Below the pieces are notes generated by a model. The model was not told where the DNA came from and made no database searches. It saw nothing but the letters and a program-made list of their open reading frames with translations. A stretch of 64,000 nucleotides of DNA, taken from NCBI GenBank assembly GCA_017416805.1, contig JAFQBB010000011.1, positions 1 through 64,000 on the forward strand, given 5' to 3'. Numbering within the stretch: position 1 is the first letter of the stretch; each line of letters opens with the position of its first letter. Below are positions 1-6,969 of the stretch, piece by piece. The translations under genes were made by a program, and so were the position numbers. Origin of the DNA: Bacteroidaceae bacterium (GTDB lineage: Bacteria > Bacteroidota > Bacteroidia > Bacteroidales > Bacteroidaceae).

Positions 1-672
1 CATTTTGCATAGCCATCATTGCTCAAACAAGGATTATCATCGGTATCAAAGTAACACGCTTCTATCTGATTGCCACGAACATCGTACTTACACGTCCATT
101 TTGCATAGCCATCATTGCTCAAACAAGGATTACCATCGGTATCAAAGTAACGCACTTCTATTCGATTGCCACGATTATCGTATTTTGCTGTTCTTTGAGC
201 ATAGCCTTCGTTAATCAAGCACAGATGTCCCTCTGCATCAAAAAAACAGTTTTCTATCTGATTGCCACGATCATCGTACTTACACGTCCATTTTGCATAG
301 CCTTGATTGCTCAAGCAAAGATTATCATCGGTATCAAAGTAACACGCTTCTATCTGATTGCCACGAACATCGTACTTACACGTCCATTTTGCATAGCCTT
401 GATTACTCAAACAAGGATTATCGTCGGTATCAAAATAACACACTTCTATCTGATTGCCACGAACATCGTACTTACACGTCCATTTTGCATAGCCTTGATT
501 ACTCAAACAAGGATTATCATCGGTATCAAAATAACACACTGCTATCTGATTGCCACGAACATCGTACTTACACGTCCATTTTGCATAGCCTTGATTACTC
601 AAACAAGGATTATCATCGGTATCAAAATAACAAGCCTCTATCACATTGCCATCACTATTGACCTCGCAAACA
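1..672 (-). repeat. 96-bp in-frame tandem repeats, at least seven copies
   Basis: Repeat boundaries marked by cattttgcatagcc occur at 1, 97, 289, 385, 481 and 577, exactly 96 bp apart, with a diverged copy occupying 193-288. The other copies are nearly identical at DNA level, including silent positions, which points to recent duplication or gene conversion. Each unit encodes 32 residues. The array continues past the window edge. Confidence 0.95.
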
Positions 673-2054
673 CTTATAGCATACATCAGTTCATTCAACA
701 CGAGGCTGTCTTGAAGATTGAAATATATCGTCTTTTGAATATTTCCATGCGGTTCATATACATAAGAACACCCGGCAACACCTTTTTTAGTACAAGCTTT
801 TTCTCCTTCGAATCCCAAATACTCCACTCGGATGCGACGCCCCAAGGAGTCAAGGGTGTATTGCTTGCCAAAAATGCCGTCAGCATCGCTCACGGCACTC
901 CGCGATAGCTGGTAGTCGTTGTTGGAATGATAGGTCTGCCGGACGATGTAGCCATCCGCATTCCGTTCATATACATAACGGACAATGCTCGCCTTATTCT
1001 GCCCAGAAGCCATCTCACCCATCGACAGACTGGAAAGGGAAGCTCCCACAAAGCCCGTCCCCTGCTGTTCGCGCGAAGCGATGAAATCAGCTACCGCAGC
1101 AGGCACTCCGTTACGTTCGGACAACACATGGCGCAAAAGTACCTTGCCCTTCACATCGCAAAAGTTGATGCGTGATGCCACTCCTGTCTCTTCGTTATAC
1201 TCCATCTGCATGATGGGATAGCGGTCTTTCCATTCGGTTATAGTCACCTCTTGTGGACGCAATGCCGAATTGACATACGACACCTTGTTCACCCGCCACT
1301 TATAAGCATTAGGCTCACCAAAGGGAATACGTCGAAATTCAAAAAGGAAACAACGAGTCCTCTTCTCAACCTGCTCATCAGTCAATGGAATCACACCTTC
1401 AGGCACGCCATAACGGTCCACATAGTCGGCAAAGCAGGCATAGGTTGGCCGGTTGTAATCCCAAACAAACAAGCCTATCAAAAAGAGAAGCAGGGCTATC
1501 ACTCCTACATTTATCCGACGATGTACAACGCGACGACGATGACGTTGCCAAAGAGTGTCAAAACGAAGTCCTAACAATGTGGCCACCAAACGCACCACAG
1601 CCATTTCCTTACCCACCTCTTGTACATTGATGCCCAACAACTCCTTTTCCTGAGGCAATTCTAACAAAGCTTTGGGAAAGCACTCCTCTTGCGGATTATC
1701 AGCATGAGGAATACCATCCACAATGAAAGGGACAATCTGCTCAGCGCGCCCTTCGTCAATGAAAGTCTGTACTTCCTTATTGACCCATTCAGATTCTGTA
1801 GCATGAGGCGAACAGACTGCGATCAAGAACTTGGAATTGAGTAATTCACTTCGTAACTGCTCAGAAAGCACACCACCTCCCAAATCTGTCTTGTCCCGAA
1901 ACACCGGGCGGATATATTTGGGTATATCTGTATTCTCCTTACGGATGACAGCCGGCAACTTATAGTTTTCTAATTTCCGTTGTAACCATTTGGCCCATTT
2001 CTCGTCTTCTCGCTTATAGCTTATGAATGCGTAATATCCTTTGTGATTTTTCAT
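1..2054 (-). CDS. TIR domain, transmembrane, tandem-repeat protein (3' end cut by window)
   Basis: The frame is open from an ATG at 2054 to the left edge, so the C-terminus is missing (about 684 residues visible). Residues ~6-150 form a TIR domain: FISYKRED at the first strand and SEWVNKEV, where E94 sits at the position of the NADase catalytic glutamate. A basic stretch is followed by one membrane helix (~182-199, VGVIALLLFLIGLFVW). Residues ~200-460 match no family I recognise. From ~461 on, a 32-residue unit recurs in perfect register (CYFDTDDNPC ... GYAKW ... YDVRGNQ), seven copies before the edge. It is the last visible gene of the island, 48 bp after the double-TIR gene. TIR domains hydrolyse NAD or act as signalling scaffolds; the repeats may be a binding surface. 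The TIR and membrane calls are firm; the function is inference. Confidence 0.85.
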   Translation of the reverse strand, partial: MKNHKGYYAFISYKREDEKWAKWLQRKLENYKLPAVIRKENTDIPKYIRPVFRDKTDLGGGVLSEQLRSELLNSKFLIAVCSPHATESEWVNKEVQTFIDEGRAEQIVPFIVDGIPHADNPQEECFPKALLELPQEKELLGINVQEVGKEMAVVRLVATLLGLRFDTLWQRHRRRVVHRRINVGVIALLLFLIGLFVWDYNRPTYACFADYVDRYGVPEGVIPLTDEQVEKRTRCFLFEFRRIPFGEPNAYKWRVNKVSYVNSALRPQEVTITEWKDRYPIMQMEYNEETGVASRINFCDVKGKVLLRHVLSERNGVPAAVADFIASREQQGTGFVGASLSSLSMGEMASGQNKASIVRYVYERNADGYIVRQTYHSNNDYQLSRSAVSDADGIFGKQYTLDSLGRRIRVEYLGFEGEKACTKKGVAGCSYVYEPHGNIQKTIYFNLQDSLVLNELMYAISVCEVNSDGNVIEACYFDTDDNPCLSNQGYAKWTCKYDVRGNQIAVCYFDTDDNPCLSNQGYAKWTCKYDVRGNQIEVCYFDTDDNPCLSNQGYAKWTCKYDVRGNQIEACYFDTDDNLCLSNQGYAKWTCKYDDRGNQIENCFFDAEGHLCLINEGYAQRTAKYDNRGNRIEVRYFDTDGNPCLSNDGYAKWTCKYDVRGNQIEACYFDTDDNPCLSNDGYAK

Positions 2055-2102
2055 AAAACTTCAAAATAAAATAACCGTCAAATAATCTTGCTACTCTTGC
2101 AA

Positions 2103-3038
2103 CTATTTTAACCATCTTGTCAAATCTTTGCACAATTTCTCCATTCGTATATTCGAAGAAGCATCAATTTGCTGCTTTGTTCCAAACATCAATTCAAACC
2201 AATCCGTCAGTGGCGAACCATCAATATTGACAAATACAATTCTCTTCCTCTTTTTCTGAGCAAAATTAATCTCTCGTACAGTCCAATCTGTATCATAATC
2301 TTCTATCTCGGAATGAGCATGAGAATACATAAACAAAAATATTGGAGCATTATTGATAGCCTTTATTATCACATTAGCAAATTGTGCATCACTTTCAATA
2401 CCATCAAGATCTATCCAACATTTTACACCTGTATTCTTCTCAATAATGTCTTTCAATGGGAATACCTTCTTTTCATCAACCCTCTTATACGAAATAAAAA
2501 TACGAAAACTTGCATCCAAATTTATTTCTTCTGGAATAGGAATTGTTGCAGAAAGATATGTCCTGTTATTTACCTCTCTCTTAGCAATTGAACTTGGCAG
2601 TATTTCTTTTGAGAAATTCTCTTCATTCCTTCCTAAAGCACAACTGATGTCCCTTATAATTGTACCTTCAATATTAAGACTGCCTGAAAACTGCCAATTA
2701 ACTATATGTATAGTTCCCAAAAGATTCTTTAATCTGTCAGGAAGTTGTGAGTTGTCCACCACAACAGGAAGGACAACTCCATCTGTTTTATTAAGAGCAT
2801 ATTCTAATTCTTTTATTACAAATTCTGAACTATATGAATTTTGGGACAATATACACAGGAACAATTTGCTATTATATATAGCATTAATTATTGATTGTAA
2901 AAAATCTAAACCTGTATCAAAACCTTGTCCGTCTTTAATGTAGGTAAATCCACCAGAATTCAACGCACTGACAATTCTATCTACAACAGCATAGTCTCTT
3001 CTACTAGCACTTATAAAGACATCATATCTGTAATCCAT
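2103..3038 (-). CDS. double TIR-domain protein
   Basis: 311 residues with two TIR domains and little else. TIR1 (~4-135) begins YDVFISASRRD and carries SSEFVIKEL, with E77 at the catalytic-glutamate position. TIR2 (~177-311) begins FRIFISYKRVDEKK and has DWTVREINF with E256 at the same position. There is no signal peptide or membrane helix, so it is probably cytoplasmic. Bacterial TIR domains cleave NAD+ or make cyclic ADP-ribose-type signals in immunity; two per chain is less common than one. The gene lies between an unknown 142-residue gene (about 100 bp upstream) and the TIR-repeat gene. The DNA is AT-rich compared with the fimbrial genes beyond 11 kb, in line with horizontal acquisition. 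The domain call is firm; whether both domains are enzymatic is unknown. Confidence 0.88.
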   Translation of the reverse strand: MDYRYDVFISASRRDYAVVDRIVSALNSGGFTYIKDGQGFDTGLDFLQSIINAIYNSKLFLCILSQNSYSSEFVIKELEYALNKTDGVVLPVVVDNSQLPDRLKNLLGTIHIVNWQFSGSLNIEGTIIRDISCALGRNEENFSKEILPSSIAKREVNNRTYLSATIPIPEEINLDASFRIFISYKRVDEKKVFPLKDIIEKNTGVKCWIDLDGIESDAQFANVIIKAINNAPIFLFMYSHAHSEIEDYDTDWTVREINFAQKKRKRIVFVNIDGSPLTDWFELMFGTKQQIDASSNIRMEKLCKDLTRWLK

Positions 3039-3138
3039 TTCAATACTCTTGTTTTAGGGTTCTAATAGACAATTCATACATCACCTCCAATTGAAGAATA
3101 ATCATATGAGAGCAAGAACATGAAGGTCGTATATTTCA

Positions 3139-3567
3139 TCACACCTCTTCCAGAAAATCATGTTTCATGCAAAATAGCAATTCCCGTGTGTATTCTTCAA
3201 GCAAGCCTTTGTAATAGGCGACATCCTTGTGGTTGGTTTTTGTAATACGTTCCCATAGGGTACGCTGTTGGGCATCGCGGTATGCATGAGCAATTCCCTC
3301 GCGGTCATCCTCGGTCATCATATCGCGAAGATGGTTCTTATCGAGAATCTCATTGAACGTACGTTTGTCATCAAGAGCTATTTCTGCCCAAAGTTCTTTG
3401 AGATACTCACGGTATTCCGCTTCTATGCGTAACGGTAATTCCGGAGTGTAGTCACCTATTGTTTCCGGACAATCAACGGATGCCTCTTTTACAAGGTTTC
3501 CGAAATATTTATTCAAAAGAGCATCAGCTTTTTGGGTACAGCGTTTTTCTATTTCTTTACGTTCCAT
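3139..3567 (-). CDS. unknown 142-residue cytoplasmic protein
   Basis: I do not recognise this family. The protein is soluble, highly charged and predicted mostly helical, with no signal peptide, membrane helix or cysteine motif. It reads MERKEIEKRC at the start and ends in an acidic tail (HDFLEEV). The start ATG is 9 bp after the stop of the zinc-ribbon gene upstream, so it is very likely co-transcribed with the island. A gap of about 100 bp to the double-TIR gene could hold an internal promoter, but I see no clear TAnnTTTG box there. Position suggests an accessory or regulatory component; no function can be assigned from sequence. Confidence 0.7.
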   Translation of the reverse strand: MERKEIEKRCTQKADALLNKYFGNLVKEASVDCPETIGDYTPELPLRIEAEYREYLKELWAEIALDDKRTFNEILDKNHLRDMMTEDDREGIAHAYRDAQQRTLWERITKTNHKDVAYYKGLLEEYTRELLFCMKHDFLEEV

Positions 3568-3576
3568 ACAACATAA

Positions 3577-4083
3577 TTATAAAGGTTTGCCACACTCAAA
3601 ACAGAATTTGGCGGATTCTACATTTTTTGTACCACAATTGGTACAGAACTTATAACCGTTAGACTTAGTAGATGTCGCACCGTTATTGTTATTCATATAA
3701 AGAACATCCTTGGCAATATCCAAAGCCTTGTCATCGAGCTTTGACTGTTCAACCATGCCCCAAATCTGAGTAATGAGAACCGGCCAAAAGAAAAGCATAG
3801 AGATTACTGTAGGAATTGCCTGCTGTCCCCAGATACCCACACCTGCCTCAAAGTGAATGTTGCTACCTTGAGGAAGCAATGTAACCTTCAAAGCGGTCTT
3901 CATTCCCAATACAGCCTTGAATATTCCGCCCTTAGTGATTGATATGTCATAGCCGCCACTACTCAACGCATCCATAGCGACTTCATAGCCTTCGTTCTGA
4001 AACTCTTCTTGAATGCGGTTTGCAATAGTAGGAATCAACGAAGATGAACCGTATAATATCTTTTTAGTGCTAAAAGTTGCCAT
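3577..4083 (-). CDS. zinc-ribbon membrane-associated protein
   Basis: 168 residues. The C-terminus is a double-CxxC zinc ribbon (CTNCG ... CFECGKPL, ~147-168). Before it is a hydrophobic stretch (~92-110, IPTVISMLFFWPVLITQIWG) that looks membrane-inserted or buried. The N-terminal ~90 residues form an alpha/beta region without a family I recognise. The gene is 5 bp downstream of the 85-residue gene and 9 bp upstream of the unknown 142-residue gene, so it belongs to the same transcription unit. It is one of three island proteins with a C-terminal zinc ribbon, the others being the M48 and C39-like peptidases, suggesting a shared partner or assembly mode. The function is unknown. Confidence 0.75.
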   Translation of the reverse strand: MATFSTKKILYGSSSLIPTIANRIQEEFQNEGYEVAMDALSSGGYDISITKGGIFKAVLGMKTALKVTLLPQGSNIHFEAGVGIWGQQAIPTVISMLFFWPVLITQIWGMVEQSKLDDKALDIAKDVLYMNNNNGATSTKSNGYKFCTNCGTKNVESAKFCFECGKPL

Positions 4084-4088
4084 AGTTC

Positions 4089-4346
4089 TTATTTGTTAAA
4101 GTTTTGGATGGAATGAAAATTATAGATTGCGTACAATACACTTGACTCTACAAGCAAGCTCTTTATCTCTGCAAGTTGCTCTTCGCTGTACTTTGCCTCC
4201 ATATCGTGAAGCATTGCAACAACTTTATCTGACTGTGCTTTAATCTCCTCTTCGGTGATTACTCCATCTTTCATAATAGCCTTGAAAGATGCATTGTTGA
4301 CGACCATTTCGTCAATGTTCAGGATTCCTTCTTCGTTGAAAAACAT
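4089..4346 (-). CDS. small acidic protein, unknown
   Basis: 85 residues, acidic and helical, no membrane segment or metal motif. The central part (KDGVITEEEIKAQSDKVVAML) resembles short helical modules often placed beside bacterial membrane or protease genes, but I cannot name a family. It starts 27 bp after the M48 peptidase gene and ends 5 bp before the zinc-ribbon gene, so it is almost certainly an operon member. It could be a substrate, inhibitor or chaperone of the neighbouring peptidase; that is a guess from position only. Confidence 0.65.
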   Translation of the reverse strand: MFFNEEGILNIDEMVVNNASFKAIMKDGVITEEEIKAQSDKVVAMLHDMEAKYSEEQLAEIKSLLVESSVLYAIYNFHSIQNFNK

Positions 4347-4373
4347 GATTTTTAATTTAATGGTGAAAATGGA

Positions 4374-5252
4374 TTATAGTTTTGCTCCACAATATTTGCA
4401 ATAAGCCCAATCCGCACACACAGACCTGTTGCATTCAGGACATTTCTTGCCTGATGCTTCTGCTTTCAGATTCTGCATTAGATTCCTGTACTGTGGGCTT
4501 TCTCCCCATTTGAGGATTTCACGTACTCGCACAGCTGTGAATGGATGTGATTGTCCGATTATGATAGAGAGTTGCAATGCTTTGTTCCACAAACCATCAT
4601 TCTTTATCTTCTCGTATTTATCGGCTTGCAGTGCCCACTCCTGTATATTCAAATTGCTTGTTATAGACTTCGGACCACCTGATAAACGAGCCATCGAGCG
4701 AGCTACAATCTCAGGGGAGGTTATTATACCACCACATCTATCACACGATAACTCACTCTTTCTGTACCAATACAAAATGGCGTACTGAATAGGAACTGTA
4801 AGCGAACCTAAAATTCCCATGGCATCCGCACCGCTGAGAATATACTGAGCTATGCTATGATATAGCACATGGCGACAAAGAATATGACCACATTCGTGTG
4901 CGATTACCGCATCCAACTCCTCATCATTGAGCAGTTCTACCAAACCCGATGTCATGGTGATAAAAATTTTGGTGTCACCAAAAGTCCATGCATTTGGTAC
5001 TGGATCCATTTGCAGATAGAACTCAGGCTCAGGGATGCCTAACTTCTCACAAATTGGCGGAAGGTGATTGTAAAGTTTGGGTAATTGAGTAGGAGAAAGA
5101 CGGATTGCTGTCGCCATATTCATACCATACCGCAATTGTTCAAATCCCAATTCCATTATCTTCTTGACAAGGGCAGGAAATCCCGGGATGCTTTCTAACT
5201 GACGCAATGCTGCAGCGTCTTCTGGATGAATAAATTCTGCTGGTTTAATCAT
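4374..5252 (-). CDS. M48-type zinc metallopeptidase with C-terminal zinc ribbon
   Basis: 292 residues. The catalytic HExxH motif is AHECGHILCRH (HECGH at 119-123) and the third zinc ligand is probably E167 in RKSELSCDR, as in the Ste24/HtpX-like M48 family. A C-terminal ribbon (CPECN ... CKYCGAKL, ~271-292) follows. A mildly hydrophobic stretch at ~130-163 (between the motif and E167) may be membrane-associated. M48 enzymes usually cut membrane or stress-damaged proteins. The gene begins 6 bp after the stop of the C39-like/RyR gene, so the two are translated from one message. The active site looks intact. The peptidase call is strong; its substrate and any link to the TIR proteins are inference. 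Confidence 0.88.
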   Translation of the reverse strand: MIKPAEFIHPEDAAALRQLESIPGFPALVKKIMELGFEQLRYGMNMATAIRLSPTQLPKLYNHLPPICEKLGIPEPEFYLQMDPVPNAWTFGDTKIFITMTSGLVELLNDEELDAVIAHECGHILCRHVLYHSIAQYILSGADAMGILGSLTVPIQYAILYWYRKSELSCDRCGGIITSPEIVARSMARLSGGPKSITSNLNIQEWALQADKYEKIKNDGLWNKALQLSIIIGQSHPFTAVRVREILKWGESPQYRNLMQNLKAEASGKKCPECNRSVCADWAYCKYCGAKL

Positions 5253-5258
5253 TAAAAC

Positions 5259-6419
5259 TTAATCATCTTGATATTTTGTCCAATCAATATTCAATTTATG
5301 ACCGCATGCATTGCAATATACATACCCTCTGAATATGGGTGTTTTATCGTGTTCTTTTGAACAATACGGACAATAAAGTTCTTCTTTGGCTGCACGGATA
5401 CGCGCAAGCAATTCACGATAAAGGTCTGTATCTTCCCGTTTTACCAGATCATATCCAACTTTGCGCACTAATCTCAGCGTATTCATGGCCATCTTACGAT
5501 CATATTCTTTCTCTTTTTCAGGCAACTGTGAATATGGAAGCATGCAAGGAGTTTCTTTCTTATTTTCATCACGTTTGGGACCATATGTCCAACCTTCAGC
5601 CTGACGGTCAACCGCCCAAATTTCATGGGCGTTCTCAGCAATGGCTTCACGCAATTCGGTCAAATCTCCATCTAATACGATATCCGACAAATCTATCGGT
5701 TTAGGATTGTAAGTCTTCATTTCTTTTGTGTTTATAGTTACTAAATAATTTTTCGAATCATTCCAGGCATCCATGAATTGTTCCAAAGAATATACATCTT
5801 TTGCATCCGGGGTATTGGGGTCATAAAGAGTGATTGTCTGTCCCTTTCTGTCAACCCCTAATACTACAACTGTATGGTCGGGAATTTCTCCAACAAACAA
5901 ATCTTCCTTAATTTCATTCAAACGATTGTTCAACAATTCGCCGCCATCTACTGCAACTATGACATCATCACCTCTCAGTAACGCCTCTTCTATATCTGAC
6001 AAAGATGTCTTATACCGACGCCCAACTATCAGACCTGCATATTCCAAATGTCGGCCTACATTATGTAAAGCAGTCCCGCCTTTTTTCAACCAACCGTTCC
6101 GAATAGCATTCTGGACAAGTTGTTCTTCATCAAAATTCATTCCCCTTCTACGAAGTATATATTTCTCACATTCCAAACAACAATGACATTCTTCACTGAA
6201 AGTAGCGGCCAATGCTGTCATCGGAAGGTGGTCTATCTCCTGTGGCATTATACCAAGTTCGGAATCTACAGACTGAGAAATATGCATCAGTTCCCTCAAC
6301 GCAGCATCCTCAGAAAGAGCTTCAAATATTTCCAGACTCTCACGAGCAGTCGCATTACCGTCAAGGAATGCTGCCAATACTTCTGCCGATATGTTGCTGT
6401 CAACAAACTTTTTCTTCAT
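5259..6419 (-). CDS. anti-sigma-like / C39-like cysteine peptidase / RyR domain / zinc ribbon fusion
   Basis: 386 residues with four recognisable parts. Residues ~5-55 (EVLAAFLDGNATARES ... LRELM) have the helical pattern of anti-sigma factor N-termini. Residues ~70-230 look like a C39-like papain-fold peptidase: a cysteine cluster (C78, C80, C81, C84), H182 in DHTVVVLGVD and D200 in LYDPN. Residues ~255-325 (HEIWAVDRQAEGWTYGPKRD ... LPYSQLP ... EYDRKMAMNTL) match the RyR domain. A zinc ribbon (CPYC ... CNACGHKL) ends at ~376. The start overlaps the sigma-factor gene by 20 bp, which is typical of translational coupling between a sigma factor and its regulator. The RyR assignment is by motif memory and should be confirmed by profile search. 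Confidence 0.82.
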   Translation of the reverse strand: MKKKFVDSNISAEVLAAFLDGNATARESLEIFEALSEDAALRELMHISQSVDSELGIMPQEIDHLPMTALAATFSEECHCCLECEKYILRRRGMNFDEEQLVQNAIRNGWLKKGGTALHNVGRHLEYAGLIVGRRYKTSLSDIEEALLRGDDVIVAVDGGELLNNRLNEIKEDLFVGEIPDHTVVVLGVDRKGQTITLYDPNTPDAKDVYSLEQFMDAWNDSKNYLVTINTKEMKTYNPKPIDLSDIVLDGDLTELREAIAENAHEIWAVDRQAEGWTYGPKRDENKKETPCMLPYSQLPEKEKEYDRKMAMNTLRLVRKVGYDLVKREDTDLYRELLARIRAAKEELYCPYCSKEHDKTPIFRGYVYCNACGHKLNIDWTKYQDD

Positions 6420-6969
6420 ACCTCTCCATGTCTTTAAGTGCCACTTGAGTCAATGCATCTATGGCACGTTTTTTCACATTGTACAAATTATCTACATTGG
6501 TGTCAAGTTCATCAGCCACGTCCTTGGGATTGGCATCCTCCAATACCAACCTTTGGATGACATAGACATATCGTTTGTTTGGCATCAACCGAAACAATCG
6601 CTCTATATCCATCTTTGCAGAAATCCTTCTCTCATCATCAACTGTATCATCCTGTCCGGCATTATCAAAAAGAGTTTCTTTGGATTCCATATCTATCATA
6701 CTATCACGTTTTGCAACAAAGTAACGGATAGCGACAATCTTCATCCACTGATAGATGGAACTCCGCCCTTGGAACAGTCGAAGTCTATAAGCATCATTCT
6801 CCATGAGGTACAGGTAGAATTCATTTACAAATTCATCGTAATCAACCTCGTATGAAAACACATTGCGGATGATACTACTGAAAAGCGGACGGCAATCCTT
6901 GAAAAAGAATTGCAAAGTAATCTTTTCATCGCGAGCAATCAATGCCTCTATGAGTTGTTGGTCAGTCAT
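6400..6969 (-). CDS. sigma-70 family (ECF-like) RNA polymerase sigma factor
   Basis: About 189 residues. The N-terminal half (region 2) includes DEFVNEFYLYLMEN and RSSIYQWMKIVAIRYFVAKR. The C-terminal half (region 4) has a helix-turn-helix, NPKDVADELDTNVDNLYNVK, followed by a basic helix. This layout is that of Bacteroidetes ECF sigma factors, though region 2 is diverged. The ATG at 6969 overlaps the stop of the upstream RyR gene as TGATG; a GTG one codon earlier is also possible. The downstream gene overlaps it by 20 bp and carries an anti-sigma-like N-terminus, so the pair probably forms a sigma/anti-sigma switch that could control the island. The promoter it recognises is not visible. Confidence 0.85.
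   Translation of the reverse strand: MTDQQLIEALIARDEKITLQFFFKDCRPLFSSIIRNVFSYEVDYDEFVNEFYLYLMENDAYRLRLFQGRSSIYQWMKIVAIRYFVAKRDSMIDMESKETLFDNAGQDDTVDDERRISAKMDIERLFRLMPNKRYVYVIQRLVLEDANPKDVADELDTNVDNLYNVKKRAIDALTQVALKDMERYEEKVC

Noticed and set aside
195-908. Plus-strand open frames of up to 237 residues over the left end
   Set aside because: They are antisense to the 96-bp repeats of the TIR protein; the periodic sequence keeps several frames open, and the encoded peptide is only an antisense repeat.
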